Positions 21,985 through 30,824 are shown, counted from the stretch's first letter. The stretch: DNA of 32,790 nt from DASSNR01 sp036278935 (GCA_036278935.1 DASUKA010000117.1:1-32790), one strand, 5' to 3'. Numbers and translations: made by a program. The notes: a model not told the origin generated them from the letters alone.

Positions 21985-22437
21985 CTACAGGCGGTCGCGA
22001 GGAGGCTGGGGCTGAAGATCCCGCTTCTTGTGCGCCCGCAGGATGCTCACCTCCTCCACGCTGTAGGTGGAGATGGAGAGCTGGTTCTCGATGGAGAACA
22101 CGATCCCCTCATCGGGGCCGGTGACAATCGGCTCCGTGACGTATACCTGGTCCGATCCGATCGGGTCCGCCACGAGTTGCACCCCGTCCGAAATTCCCGC
22201 GACACCTGGCGGAATGCGCAGGTCACGACTGCTCATGCTGGTGACAGTGCCCAGGCGGTACCGCGTGCCCAGGTGCATGGCGTACACCACCATGTCCGAC
22301 CAGTTGTGGTTGCTCACTTCGACCGGGATCTCCGTCCTCCGGACGGGGCCGGACGACCGGTGCTTGCCGCCGAGCGAGCATGCTGTCGCGAGTGCCGCGA
22401 GCATCGCCACGCCCATCCATCGTTGCCCTGTCCGCAT
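21985..22437 (-). CDS. Small lipoprotein of unknown function
   Basis: A 150-residue protein with AGGAG ten bases before ATG 22437. The lipoprotein signal ends in LATACS. The mature domain is beta-rich (TEIPVEVSNHNWSDMVVYAM, RYRLGTVTSMSSRDLRIP, GVQLVADPIG and ENQLSISTYSVEE) and looks like a small beta sandwich. No family recognised. It converges on the HExxH gene with 18 bases between stops. The 263 bases upstream, to 22700, show nothing I can support. Confidence 0.72.
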   Translation of the reverse strand: MRTGQRWMGVAMLAALATACSLGGKHRSSGPVRRTEIPVEVSNHNWSDMVVYAMHLGTRYRLGTVTSMSSRDLRIPPGVAGISDGVQLVADPIGSDQVYVTEPIVTGPDEGIVFSIENQLSISTYSVEEVSILRAHKKRDLQPQPPRDRL

Positions 22438-22700
22438 TGCCGTGCCGCTCCTGCCGCTCCCGCCGTGGCCGGGCCGCCGCCGTCACGCCTCATAGGTTGG
22501 GAGCGGAAAATCGGTCCGCGAAGCCGGCTGCACGGAATCCGAGAGGCACCCGCCATGCCACTGCCGATCTTCGTCATGAGACAACCTGCCAGCCGAGCAT
22601 TCTTTGCGGCTCGGAGCCGATGCGCGGCCACCGCCGGCACCAAACGTCATCCATTCCAATCCTCGACGCGCCGGCGCCGTTCCGGCAACCGAGCCCGGCC

Positions 22701-22958
22701 CTACTGCGCCGGCCCAGCCGTGCGGTCGGACAGGAGCTTGGTGGTGAAGCGCTGCCCTTCGGATATTCGCTCCACCTCGATCGACACCGCATCGATCGAC
22801 TGCTCCATGCGCGCTAGCCGCTCCTCAATCTGTGCAAGCGTCCGGTCGGAAGGGAGTCTTCCCTTGCCACGGCCAACCCACATGCGGGTGACGCTGATGA
22901 TCGTCCCCATGCCGCAGAGGATCACGAGAACAAAAAGGACGAAGATGAAGGGAGACAT
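22701..22958 (-). CDS. Small membrane-anchored coiled-coil protein, PspB-like layout
   Basis: An 85-residue protein. ATG 22958 has GGAG eight bases upstream. One N-terminal transmembrane helix (PFIFVLFVLVILCGMGTIIS) is followed by a basic patch (RMWVGRGKGR) and a charged heptad coil (LAQIEERLARMEQSIDAVSI, then EVERISEGQRF). The size and order of parts resemble PspB of the phage-shock system, but no psp neighbours are present and similarity is only in layout. It is divergent from the radical SAM gene. Confidence 0.7.
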   Translation of the reverse strand: MSPFIFVLFVLVILCGMGTIISVTRMWVGRGKGRLPSDRTLAQIEERLARMEQSIDAVSIEVERISEGQRFTTKLLSDRTAGPAQ

Positions 22959-22993
22959 CGATGTGCTCCGGCATGGTGGGTTCTGACTCACTC

Positions 22994-23022
22994 TTGCGAT
23001 TTCGGCATTTATTCGGTATATT
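22994..23022 (+). promoter_or_regulatory. Sigma-70-type promoter of the radical SAM gene
   Basis: TTGCGA (22994-22999), a 17-base spacer, and TATATT (23017-23022) in an AT-rich stretch that stands out from the GC-rich surroundings. It leaves a short leader of about 30 bases before ATG 23059. Confidence 0.6.
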
Positions 23023-23058
23023 ACCCCATGGCGCTGTACTCATTCTGAGCCCGCGATC

Positions 23059-24126
23059 ATGGCAATGCAACAGCCAGCGCTCTTCCCGGCAGCAGTGGAA
23101 CGAGCGCTCCGTCAGCTCCCCGTCATCGGGGAGCAGCGCGACATCACCTACTACGGCACGTACGCGCGCACGGTGCTCAACGGACCCGCCACGACGGGGA
23201 TGTCGTACTGGTCCATCAATCCGTACGTGGGCTGCGCGTTCGGGTGCGCCTACTGCTACGCGCGCTATGCGCATCGCTACGTGATGGAGCGCGCGGCGGC
23301 GGATGATCGGCTGGCCGATGCGCTGCAGCAGGACGCGACCGCCATGCCACCGTGGCTCGCGTTCGAGCGGCACATCTTCGTCAAGCGCAATGCGCCCAGC
23401 CGGCTGCGGCACACGCTCCGCCAGGGGAGCGACAAGCATCGCGCGCTGCTCGAGGGCGAAGGCATCGTCATCGGCACCGCCACCGACCCGTACCAGCCCG
23501 CGGAGCGGCGATTCCGGGTAACGCGCGGCATACTGGAAACGCTCGCCGAGCATCCGGGGCTCAGCATCGGAATCATCACCAAGAGTCCGCTCATCACGCG
23601 CGACGTGGATCTGCTCGTGCGGATCGCGCGTCACTCGTCGCTCTCCATCCATCTCTCGCTGATCACGCTCGACCGCACGCTGGCGCGTCGCATCGAGCCG
23701 CGCGCACCCACGCCGGAATCACGTATCCGCGCGCTCCGCCGCCTGAGCGCGGCCGGGCTCTCCGTCGGCATCTTCTGCATGCCGGTACTGCCGGGCATCA
23801 CCGACGATCCGCGTGGTCTGGATGCACTCGTGCGACGCGTGGCCGATGCGGGCGCCATCTCGGTGAGTGCATGCGCGCTGCGGCTGCAGCACGAGGCGCG
23901 AAAGCGCTACCTCCCCTTCATCGAGCAGGAGTTCCCGCATCTCGCCGCACGCTACTCCCGAGCGTACGCCTCCAGCCACGAGTTGTCCGCACGCTATCGG
24001 AGCGGCCTGTCAGCGTTCGTTCATGCCCTCTGCAAGCGGTACGGTATCCGGCACAGTATAGAGCGCGACCGCGGCGCACCGGAAACCGCCGCGCGTGAGG
24101 ACGAGCAACTCCTGCTGGAGGTGTGA
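23059..24126 (+). CDS. SplB/Rv2578c-like radical SAM protein
   Basis: A 355-residue protein. The radical SAM cluster motif is Cys59-x3-Cys63-x2-Cys66 in the stretch VGCAFGCAYCYARYAHRY, with the aromatic residue usual for the family. Further family features are VIGTATDPYQPAERRFRVTR and GIITKSPLITRDVDLL. The overall length and pattern match the SplB-related group that includes Rv2578c. True SplB repairs spore photoproduct. Most relatives in non-sporulating bacteria have unknown substrates, possibly DNA or nucleotides, so no specific reaction is claimed. Monocistronic, with its own promoter at 22994. Confidence 0.88.
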   Translation: MAMQQPALFPAAVERALRQLPVIGEQRDITYYGTYARTVLNGPATTGMSYWSINPYVGCAFGCAYCYARYAHRYVMERAAADDRLADALQQDATAMPPWLAFERHIFVKRNAPSRLRHTLRQGSDKHRALLEGEGIVIGTATDPYQPAERRFRVTRGILETLAEHPGLSIGIITKSPLITRDVDLLVRIARHSSLSIHLSLITLDRTLARRIEPRAPTPESRIRALRRLSAAGLSVGIFCMPVLPGITDDPRGLDALVRRVADAGAISVSACALRLQHEARKRYLPFIEQEFPHLAARYSRAYASSHELSARYRSGLSAFVHALCKRYGIRHSIERDRGAPETAAREDEQLLLEV

Positions 24127-24150
24127 GCGAGGCGCCCCGGCGCTCTCACA
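24122..24150. terminator. Imperfect hairpin between convergent genes
   Basis: TGTGAGCG (24122-24129) pairs with CGCTCTCACA (24141-24150) apart from one bulged T, around an 11-base GC-rich loop. It spans the stop of the radical SAM gene and precedes the stop of the minus-strand lipoprotein gene, so it could end transcription from both sides. No U-tract. Confidence 0.35.
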
Positions 24151-24152
24151 AT

Positions 24153-24680
24153 TCACCGTTCCCTATGCCGGGCCATGAGCGCGTTGTACACCTGCTCGGC
24201 AAGCCGGTCATTCAGCGTGTACTGCACCGCGATGAGGTTGTTGTTGATGATGACGTGCGGCTTGCGCGGCATGCCGATCGTGCCGGATCCGGCGGTCGCG
24301 GTGTCGAGCGTGGCGCTGTCGTGCCGGCGGGCCGTGGCGCTCGGGTAGATGTAGACCTGCAGCTGGCTCCCGCTCACGTTCAGGAGCTCGCCGGCCAGTT
24401 GCATGCCCTCGTGATGCACGGTCTTGTGCTGGTCCGTCACCACGAGCCCCGCCTCGCCCAACCGCTTCACCACCTCGGACAGGCTCCACTGGTCGAGCGC
24501 CGCGGCCGCGCTCGCGCCGAGGGGCGCCGCTGCACTGGAGGCAGATCCGGCCGTCTGCGGCTGGCCCGCCCCGTTATTCCGCACCGCATCGTGCCCGCCG
24601 CACGATATGAGAAGCATCGCGCCGGCGGCCAGCATGGCCAGCGCGCCGCCCGCGATCGTGCGCCGCGGAACGCGCCGCAT
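24153..24680 (-). CDS. Putative lipoprotein of unknown function
   Basis: A 175-residue protein. ATG 24680 is chosen because it opens a lipoprotein-type signal (RRTIAGGALAMLAAGAMLLI, then SCGG). A GTG at 24737 would overlap the upstream gene. After an Ala/Ser/Gly linker comes a compact domain: SEVVKRLGEAGLVVTDQ, then beta strands SQLQVYIYPSATARR and PHVIINNNLIAVQYTLNDR, and a C-terminal helix. No family recognised. It begins 11 bases after the stop of the receiver-like gene and is probably co-transcribed with it. Confidence 0.7.
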   Translation of the reverse strand: MRRVPRRTIAGGALAMLAAGAMLLISCGGHDAVRNNGAGQPQTAGSASSAAAPLGASAAAALDQWSLSEVVKRLGEAGLVVTDQHKTVHHEGMQLAGELLNVSGSQLQVYIYPSATARRHDSATLDTATAGSGTIGMPRKPHVIINNNLIAVQYTLNDRLAEQVYNALMARHRER

Positions 24681-24691
24681 GCGGCCGACGA

Positions 24692-25120
24692 TCAATCCGC
24701 GGTACGGTGTTGCGTCGAGGGAACGTCCGGTATCCACCGAAACGCGTCGGCAGGCGGGCGGACACGGCGCATTGTGGCGGCATACACCACGCGAGCGATC
24801 ACATCATCGTCCATGGCCGGTAGGTAGAGAAAGCCGGCAATCCCGTTGGTGTCCATCAGGTGCGCCTCTTCGGGCCGGCGGGTCATGCTTACCGCAATGA
24901 TGGGGACAGCGCCCAGGGTATCATCACGCTCCCACTGCGCCAGGGGGGCCGACACCAGCAGGTCGTAATCGCAGATGACCAGGTCGGGGAGCTCGGCACG
25001 CGCCATTCGCATGCCCTCCTCGAACCCCACGGCCGGAATCGACGCGATACCGATGGATCCAAATACCGAAGACACATGCTCGCTCAGGAACCGATGGCGG
25101 GCAATACAGACTGCGCGCAT
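24692..25120 (-). CDS. Degenerate response-regulator receiver-like protein
   Basis: A 142-residue single-domain protein from ATG 25120 (an in-frame GTG at 25144 would add 8 residues). The fold pattern is that of a CheY-like receiver: strand RAVCIARHRF, helix, strand GIASIPAV, then DLVICDYDLLV with Asp51 as the candidate phospho-acceptor, strand VPIIAVSMTRRPEEA (Ser in the Thr/Ser position) and GFLYLPAMDDDVIARVV. The acidic pair normally present after the first strand is missing (ARHR instead of DD), and the usual Lys in the fifth loop reads LPA. It may not be phosphorylated normally. It is divergent from a histidine kinase gene, its likely partner. Confidence 0.65.
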   Translation of the reverse strand: MRAVCIARHRFLSEHVSSVFGSIGIASIPAVGFEEGMRMARAELPDLVICDYDLLVSAPLAQWERDDTLGAVPIIAVSMTRRPEEAHLMDTNGIAGFLYLPAMDDDVIARVVYAATMRRVRPPADAFRWIPDVPSTQHRTAD

Positions 25121-25155
25121 AACAGGAAGGCTGGAAGACGTCACCAGAGATCAGC

Positions 25156-25167
25156 GCCCGCGCGGGC
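25156..25167. promoter_or_regulatory. 12-bp perfect palindrome in the divergent regulator/kinase gap
   Basis: GCCCGCGCGGGC lies in the 235-base gap between the receiver-like gene (start 25120, -) and the kinase (start 25356, +), close to the receiver start. It could be an operator shared by the two, but palindromes made of G and C arise by chance in GC-rich DNA. Confidence 0.25.
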
Positions 25168-25355
25168 ACGTCATAAGCTAACACGCCCCCGCCGTGACGG
25201 AAGAGGAACAGACGCCGCACGGCGCCGTCCGCATGGCGCCGCGCCCTCTGAAACATGCTCGTGGCGTGGTACCGCCGCGGCGTGGTGCACGGGGGCCTGC
25301 ACGGCATGCGACATGCTACGCACCTGCGCACATCCCCCGCGCTGCACCACGCTCC

Positions 25356-27062
25356 ATGGAGTTGCTTCTGTCCCCCCACCCCGACCATCCGCCGACGTCC
25401 CGCCAAGCGACGCGCCAACCCCCCACCGCCCGCACGGATGGCTGGCTGCTCGATGCGCTGTCGGATGGTGTGGTGCTTCTGGACGCGCGATTTCGCGTGG
25501 TGTTCGTGAACAGCGCCGCCGAATCGTTGCTGCTCATCCGGCGCGAGGATGTCCTTGGCAAACCGCTGGCACCGGACCTCCTTCCCGGTGCCCGCAGCAT
25601 GATGGGGGCGATCGAGCAGCAGGGGCTTACCGAACGCCGGCATCGCGTGCTGCACACCATCCGGCCGGATCGCCCGGAGCTGGCCGGCCGGCTCTTCGAT
25701 GCGGAGATCCATCCATCGCCCGAGGGCGGCGCGGCCGTGCTCTTTCGCGATGTCACCAAGCGCGTGCAGCTCCAGCAGGCGCGCGTCGCCACGGCGGAAG
25801 CGGAGGCGGCGAACCACGCCAAGAGTCAGTTCCTGAGCACGATGAGCCATGAGATCCGCACGCCGATCAACGCCATCCTCGGCTACGCCGAGCTCCTGGC
25901 GCTCGGCATTCCCGGACCGCTCACCGAAGCGCAGCGCACCCAGCTGAGTCGCCTGCGCGACAGCGCCATGCATCTCATCGGCCTGGTGAACGAAGTGCTG
26001 GATATCGCCAAGATCGAGGCCGGCCAGCTCGTGGTGGAGCGGGAGCGGGCCAACACCGCCACCGCGGTCGCCGCCGCGCTGGCGCTCGTGCGGACCGAGG
26101 CGCAGGCACACGACATCACGCTCACGGAACAGTGCGCGGCGACGGATGGCACCGAATACCTGGGCGATGAGCAACGCGTGCGGCAGATCGTCACCAATCT
26201 CCTCTCGAACGCCGTCAAGTTCACCGAGCCGGGAGGACACGTGGCCATCTCCTGCGGCAGCGCTACGCACTTCGCCGGGCAGGCCGCGGCATCGGCGGGT
26301 GGCACGTGGGCCTTCATCCGCGTGGAAGACACCGGCATCGGCATTCCGGAGGACCAGCTTGCCGCCATCTTCGAGCCGTTCGTGCAGGTCGCGCGCGGGC
26401 GCACGCGGCAGAGCGGCACAGGACTAGGCCTGGCGATCAGCAGGCGGCTAGCGCGCCTCATGGGCGGCGACCTCACCGTGCGCAGTCGTCCGGGCGATGG
26501 CTCCGAGTTCACACTCTGGCTCCCCGCCACCACGGCGGACGCGGCGTCCGGAGAGCAACAGCAAGCGCGGGGCGTGCAGGCGCAGCGTGAGGCACTGCTT
26601 GAGGTCGGCCATCATCTGGAGCAGGAGATCCGCCCGGTCGTGCGGGCGCTGATCGACCGGCTCCGCGCGGATGCCGACGTGCCGCAGGCGGCCGAGTTGG
26701 GTGACGCCCAGCTCGAGGATCATGCCGCCGCCTTTCTCGTGGACATCGTCCAATCGCTGGTGATCGTGGGAGACAGCGGGGGCGAGCAGTCGCCGCTCAT
26801 CCGCGATGGCACGGAGATCCAGTCGCTCATTGCCAACCGCCATGGCGCGCAACGGTTCCGGCTGGGCTGGAGCGCCGAACAGGTGCATCACGAGTTCGAG
26901 CTGTTGCGCGCACTGATGCGCGAGGCCGTGGACCGCGTGACCCGCCCCGAAGACCAGGCGGCGCTCGCGGCGGCCGCGGCCATCATCGATCGCCTGCTTG
27001 ACTTTGCCGAGCGCGTGAGCATGCGCGGCTTTCGCCTGGCTGCCGCCGGCACGGATCAGTAA
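25356..27062 (+). CDS. PAS-sensor histidine kinase with an extra C-terminal helical domain
   Basis: About 568 residues from ATG 25356. The open frame continues up to GTG 25194, but that part reads as low-complexity Pro/Arg/His. Domain order: PAS-like sensor, about residues 28-135 (LLDALSDGVVLLDARFRVVF and AVLFRDVTKR). HisKA follows with the phospho-acceptor His165 (FLSTMSHEIRTPINAILGYA). HATPase_c comes next, with N box NLLSNAVKFTEPGG, G1 VEDTGIGIPEDQ, F box IFEPFVQVARG and G2 GTGLGLAISRRLARLMGG. The last 150 residues form an all-helical domain (LLEVGHHLEQEIRPVVRALI, RFRLGWSAEQVHHEFELLRA) resembling the RsbRD/RsbR N-terminal type. No membrane segment, so it is a cytoplasmic kinase. Divergent from the receiver-like gene. 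Confidence 0.9.
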   Translation: MELLLSPHPDHPPTSRQATRQPPTARTDGWLLDALSDGVVLLDARFRVVFVNSAAESLLLIRREDVLGKPLAPDLLPGARSMMGAIEQQGLTERRHRVLHTIRPDRPELAGRLFDAEIHPSPEGGAAVLFRDVTKRVQLQQARVATAEAEAANHAKSQFLSTMSHEIRTPINAILGYAELLALGIPGPLTEAQRTQLSRLRDSAMHLIGLVNEVLDIAKIEAGQLVVERERANTATAVAAALALVRTEAQAHDITLTEQCAATDGTEYLGDEQRVRQIVTNLLSNAVKFTEPGGHVAISCGSATHFAGQAAASAGGTWAFIRVEDTGIGIPEDQLAAIFEPFVQVARGRTRQSGTGLGLAISRRLARLMGGDLTVRSRPGDGSEFTLWLPATTADAASGEQQQARGVQAQREALLEVGHHLEQEIRPVVRALIDRLRADADVPQAAELGDAQLEDHAAAFLVDIVQSLVIVGDSGGEQSPLIRDGTEIQSLIANRHGAQRFRLGWSAEQVHHEFELLRALMREAVDRVTRPEDQAALAAAAAIIDRLLDFAERVSMRGFRLAAAGTDQ

Positions 27063-27099
27063 CAGCTGCCGTGCCGGCAGCCAGGCGCGGGGCCGCGCG

Positions 27100-29361
27100 C
27101 TACCGCAGCATGGTGGTCGCGGAATCCACCAGCGCCGCTTCGGCACGGAGCGCCGCCGCGGTGCGGCCGATCTCCTGCCGTGCGAGCGCCCACTGCTGCT
27201 GCTCGACGGCCTCGCGCACCCCGGGCATGGTCTTGGCGCCATAGCCCGTGAAGACGCCTGGGGCGTAGAGCAGGTGGATGTACCAGGGCCGCCCCGGAAG
27301 TCCCTTGGGATCGGTCAGATCGCGCTCGCTGCGCAGCAGCAGCGCGTTCACGCCGTCCGTTGCGATGTGCACGATGCTGCTGTCGCCATCCGCGTGGAGT
27401 GCATCGCGCGCCTGGTCATACCGCGCGGCGCTCTGCGTGAGCGCGGCCACCGCCTGGTCGAGCGGCGAGAAATCGAGTGCAGGCGGTATGGCCTCGCTGT
27501 CCGGCGCCACTGTCGGCGCGCGCGGGTCGTTGATGTCGGCAAAGACCCCTTCCGCGATCTCGCGGTTCTGCGTCTGTGCCGCCTGCCGCTCCTGATCCAG
27601 CTCCTGCTTCACCTGACTCGTATACCGGCTCACCGTCTGCGCGAGCGGCGTGAAGTCGAAGGGAAGCAGCTGAGCGTCGGCCAGCCTCATGATCGCCGTG
27701 CCGGCGGTCTGTGCGAGCGCGCGCCCGTAGACGAAGCTCGTGTCGGAGAAGTGCGTGTACCAGTAGAAGTCGTCGTACGCGGAGTGATACACGCCGCCGC
27801 GGTCCTCGCCGCCGTAGCCGAGGTTGAGCGTGGCGATGCCCAAGTGCTGCAGGAACGGGGTGTAGTCCGAACCCGTGCCGAGCGCTCCGATGGCGAGGTC
27901 GCCATTGTCCAGCGGCATGCGGCGCTGCGCACCCGGTCGCGCCCGGCCGACCCGGCGCGCCCAGTCGCGCTTCCACACGGACACGTGCGTCTCGGGATCG
28001 GGAATGTCCCGCGCCACGCCGTTGATGAAGTGCTGCAGCGTGTGCGACCCCGACATGTTCAGGTAGCCGCGCCCGATGTTGTCACTGTTGATGTACACGA
28101 CCGCATGCTGGCGCAACTCATCCGCGTGTTCCTCCGCCCATTCGGTGGAGCCCAGCAGCATTGGCTCCTCGCCATCCCAGGCGCAGTAGATGATCGTCCG
28201 CCGCGGGCGCCATCCCTCCTTGAGCAGTGTCCCGAACGCACGCGCCTCCTCGAGCATCGCCACCTGCCCGGAGAGCGGATCGCTGGCGCCATTCACCCAC
28301 GCGTCGTGATGGTTGCCGCGAATCACCCATTGATCGGGCGCGCTGCTGCCGGGAATCTTCGCGATCACATCGTACAGCGGCTTGAGTGACCAATCGAACT
28401 TCACGTGCAGATGCACGCGCGCCGGCCCCGCCCCCACGTGGTAGGTGATGGGCAGCGCGCCACGCCAGTCGCCGGGCGCCACCGGGCCGCCCAGCGCGGC
28501 GAGCAACGGCTTCGCATCACCATAGCCGATGGGAAGCGTGGGGATGGGCGCGATCGTTTTTGCCTGAGAGAGCGGAAGTCGCTTCGCCCCCTTCACCGCC
28601 CCGATGCCCGGCGTGAGCGGATCGCCGCCGTAGAGCGTCACCTGCATCACGCTCCCGCGCTGCACGCCCTGCGGCGGCCGCATCGGCCCCTTGGGGTACA
28701 CGTCGCCCTCCGCGTAGCCGTCGTCGGCCGGGTCGCTGTAGATGATGCAGCCGATGGCACCGTGCTTGGCGGCGAGCTTGGGCTTCACTCCGCGCCACGA
28801 GCGCCCGTAGCGCACGATGACGATCGCCCCTTTCACCGAGACGCCGAGTCGCGCCAGCTCCTCGTAGTCCTCCGGCAGCCCGTAGTTCACGTACACGAGC
28901 CGGCCGGTCACGTCGCCATCGGGCGAGTAGGCGTTGTACGGCGGAAGCTGCTCCTTCCCCTGGTACGATGTGCTGTCGCCCGGCACCGGCGGCTCCCGCA
29001 GCTTCGCCACATAGTGGGTGGGCGCCACCATCTCCAGCACACGGAGCGTGGGCGTGGGAAAGAGCACCTGGAAGTTCTCGATGTGTGCGTCGAACCCCCA
29101 CCGCTTGTACTGCGCGAGAATCCACTCGGCGTTCTGCTTATCGTACGGCGAGCCCACGTGGTGCGGGCGTGCGCCGAGCAGATGCATGGTGCGCCGCATG
29201 GTATCCGGCTGGGGGATGGCTCGGAACTTCGCTTCCCAGTCCAGCTCGGCGCGCGCGGCGGCCGGGGAAAATCCCTCGAGCGGGCGCGGCGCGTGCGGGG
29301 CCGCGGCCCCGAACACAATCAGCAGCGGCGGGATGAGCAGATAGCGAAGGGCAGCGCGCAT
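27100..29361 (-). CDS. M28 family zinc metallopeptidase, glutamate carboxypeptidase II-like
   Basis: A 753-residue exported protein. ATG 29361 is chosen because AGGA lies six bases upstream; a start at 29373 has no such site. A signal peptide follows (RAALRYLLIPPLLIVFGAAA). Order of parts: a protease-associated domain (about 145-270, with NYGLPEDYEELARLGVSVKG and KLAAKHGAIGCIIYSDP), then the M28 catalytic domain, then a helical dimerisation domain. Zinc ligands and catalytic Glu align with the human GCPII family: His351 in RGNHHDAW, Asp361 in ASDPLSG, Glu398/399 in WDGEEPMLLGSTEW, Asp427 in YINSDN, and a His in VYHSAYDDFYWY. It probably trims peptides or N-acyl amino acids in the periplasm. 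It is convergent with the kinase gene and has no operon partner. Confidence 0.93.
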   Translation of the reverse strand: MRAALRYLLIPPLLIVFGAAAPHAPRPLEGFSPAAARAELDWEAKFRAIPQPDTMRRTMHLLGARPHHVGSPYDKQNAEWILAQYKRWGFDAHIENFQVLFPTPTLRVLEMVAPTHYVAKLREPPVPGDSTSYQGKEQLPPYNAYSPDGDVTGRLVYVNYGLPEDYEELARLGVSVKGAIVIVRYGRSWRGVKPKLAAKHGAIGCIIYSDPADDGYAEGDVYPKGPMRPPQGVQRGSVMQVTLYGGDPLTPGIGAVKGAKRLPLSQAKTIAPIPTLPIGYGDAKPLLAALGGPVAPGDWRGALPITYHVGAGPARVHLHVKFDWSLKPLYDVIAKIPGSSAPDQWVIRGNHHDAWVNGASDPLSGQVAMLEEARAFGTLLKEGWRPRRTIIYCAWDGEEPMLLGSTEWAEEHADELRQHAVVYINSDNIGRGYLNMSGSHTLQHFINGVARDIPDPETHVSVWKRDWARRVGRARPGAQRRMPLDNGDLAIGALGTGSDYTPFLQHLGIATLNLGYGGEDRGGVYHSAYDDFYWYTHFSDTSFVYGRALAQTAGTAIMRLADAQLLPFDFTPLAQTVSRYTSQVKQELDQERQAAQTQNREIAEGVFADINDPRAPTVAPDSEAIPPALDFSPLDQAVAALTQSAARYDQARDALHADGDSSIVHIATDGVNALLLRSERDLTDPKGLPGRPWYIHLLYAPGVFTGYGAKTMPGVREAVEQQQWALARQEIGRTAAALRAEAALVDSATTMLR

Positions 29362-29466
29362 CGGGGTCCTCATGGTGACGTGGTGACTCGTGTCCCGGAC
29401 GTCACTATGCTGCACCCCGCGCGCGCATCCCGCAACCGCGGCGGAGCGCCGGCGCCTACGCCGCGC

Positions 29467-30672
29467 TCACGCTTCCACGAGCTCCGAGGTCGTGAGGGCG
29501 TCCACGCGCGACGGCACTTCCCACGAGAAGCTTCCATCCTCGCCGGGCGTGCGGCCGAAGTGCCCGTAGGCGGCGGTGGGATAGTAGATGGGCTTGAGCA
29601 GCGCGAGATCGCGGATGATGCCGTAGGGCGTGAGGTCGAACGCGCGCGCGATCCGCGCCTCCAGCTCGGCGCGCGGCATGCGGCCGGTGCCGAACGTCTC
29701 CACCATGATGGACACCGGCTGCGCCACCCCGATGGCGTAGGCGATCTGCACCTCGCACCGATCGGCCAAGCCCGCGGCGACGATGTTCTTCGCCACCCAG
29801 CGCGCGGCGTACGCCGCCGAGCGATCCACTTTGGAGGGATCCTTGCCGCTGAATGCGCCGCCCCCGTGGCGGGCCGCGCCGCCGTAGGTGTCGACGATGA
29901 TCTTGCGTCCGGTGAGCCCGGTGTCGGTGGCTGGGCCGCCCTCGGCGAACGCGCCGGAGGGATTCACGAGCACGCGGTCACGCCAGTCGGGGGAGAGGAG
30001 CTCCTGCGGGATCACGGAGGGAAGAACATCGCCCACGAGGTAGTCGCGAATCGTGGACTGGGAGGCGGAGGGGGCGTGCTGCGTGGAGATGATCAGGCGC
30101 ATGACCTCAGCGGGCCGTCCGTCCTCGTAGCGAATCGAGAGTTGCGACTTGGCATCCGGGCGGAGCCACGACACCTCCTGAGCCTTGCGTCGGCGCGCGA
30201 GGTCGTGAACGATGGCGTGCGCATAGGTGAGCGGCGCCGGCATGAGCTCCGGTGTCTCATTGGTGGCGTAGCCGAACATGAGTCCCTGGTCGCCCGCCCC
30301 CTGCAACTCGACAGCCCCCTGCCCGTCCACCGCGCACCCGATCTCGGGCGACTGCGGCTGCAGGTGGATGTCCACGTGCGCCGAGCTGGCTGCAAAGCGT
30401 TCATCGAAGCCATTGTAGCCGGTGTCGAGAATGACGCGGCGGGCGAGCTCCTCGATCTCGTCGCGGGAGACGGGCTCCGTGCAACGGGTTTCTCCGGCGA
30501 TGCAGACATGGTTCTTCGTCACGAGCACTTCGCACGCTACGCGCGAGCGCGGATCCCGGCTCAGGTGGAGGTCGAGGACCGCGTCGCTGATCCGGTCGGC
30601 GAGCTTGTCGGGGTGCCCTTCGGACACGGATTCGCTGGAGAGCGTGTAGGAGTCGCCAGTACGCTGCGTCAT
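29467..30672 (-). CDS. metK: S-adenosylmethionine synthetase
   Basis: A 401-residue protein that makes SAM from methionine and ATP in the cytoplasm. The start at 30672 gives the standard N-terminus (MTQRTGDSYTLSSESVSEGH). Motifs: SEGHPDKLADRISDAVLD (metal/ATP), the loop signature GAGDQGLMFGYA, and the phosphate-binding GGGAFSGKDPSKVDRSAAY. Full length with the usual C-terminal domain (YGHFGR and FSWE). The Shine-Dalgarno match is weak. Upstream is a 145-base leader holding a SAM-II-like aptamer and an intrinsic terminator, so the gene is probably shut down when its own product is abundant. Confidence 0.97.
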   Translation of the reverse strand: MTQRTGDSYTLSSESVSEGHPDKLADRISDAVLDLHLSRDPRSRVACEVLVTKNHVCIAGETRCTEPVSRDEIEELARRVILDTGYNGFDERFAASSAHVDIHLQPQSPEIGCAVDGQGAVELQGAGDQGLMFGYATNETPELMPAPLTYAHAIVHDLARRRKAQEVSWLRPDAKSQLSIRYEDGRPAEVMRLIISTQHAPSASQSTIRDYLVGDVLPSVIPQELLSPDWRDRVLVNPSGAFAEGGPATDTGLTGRKIIVDTYGGAARHGGGAFSGKDPSKVDRSAAYAARWVAKNIVAAGLADRCEVQIAYAIGVAQPVSIMVETFGTGRMPRAELEARIARAFDLTPYGIIRDLALLKPIYYPTAAYGHFGRTPGEDGSFSWEVPSRVDALTTSELVEA

Positions 30673-30699
30673 AGAACAGATTCTCTTGGAATGACGGGA

Positions 30700-30736
30700 T
30701 AAAGAAAAGACCCGGCAGGCGATGGTCGCCCCCGGG
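30700..30736 (-). terminator. Intrinsic terminator in the metK leader
   Basis: On the minus strand, CCGGG-type outer arms (30736-30732 with 30715-30711) and GGCGA/TCGCC inner arms (30730-30726 with 30722-30718) enclose a three-base loop. The tract TTTTCTTT follows. This is a classic rho-independent terminator placed about 28 bases before the metK start, where it can only make sense as an attenuator. Confidence 0.75.
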
Positions 30737-30758
30737 CTCTGTTCGAGCAGTACACGTG

Positions 30759-30812
30759 AGCGGTTTAGCGGTATTTCTAGAGCGGCCGCAATCGCTACAA
30801 ATCGCCGCGAGC
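30759..30812 (-). ncRNA. SAM-II-like riboswitch aptamer controlling metK
   Basis: On the minus strand, the P1 stem GCGGC/GCCGC (30808-30804 with 30786-30782) closes a 17-base loop GATTTGTAGCGATTGCG. This matches the conserved SAM-II loop pattern GAUUU...AUUGC. The 3' part contains an AGAAATA stretch and the conserved GCTAAA (30769-30764). AGCG in the loop (30796-30793) can pair with CGCT just after GCTAAA (30762-30759), forming the H-type pseudoknot of the class. It lies between a promoter and the terminator at 30700, directly ahead of metK, a known target of SAM riboswitches. Recognised by eye from the class consensus; not scored. Confidence 0.72.
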
Positions 30813-30824
30813 AGTTGTCTTCGT

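Noticed and set aside
22438..22700. Possible small gene in the gap (plus-strand ATG at 22556)
   Set aside because: The frame is Arg-rich without a ribosome binding site or domain and continues antisense into the small membrane-protein gene.
28405..30702. Plus-strand open frame of 765 codons
   Set aside because: It runs antisense across the well-identified M28 peptidase and metK genes and has no recognisable motif.
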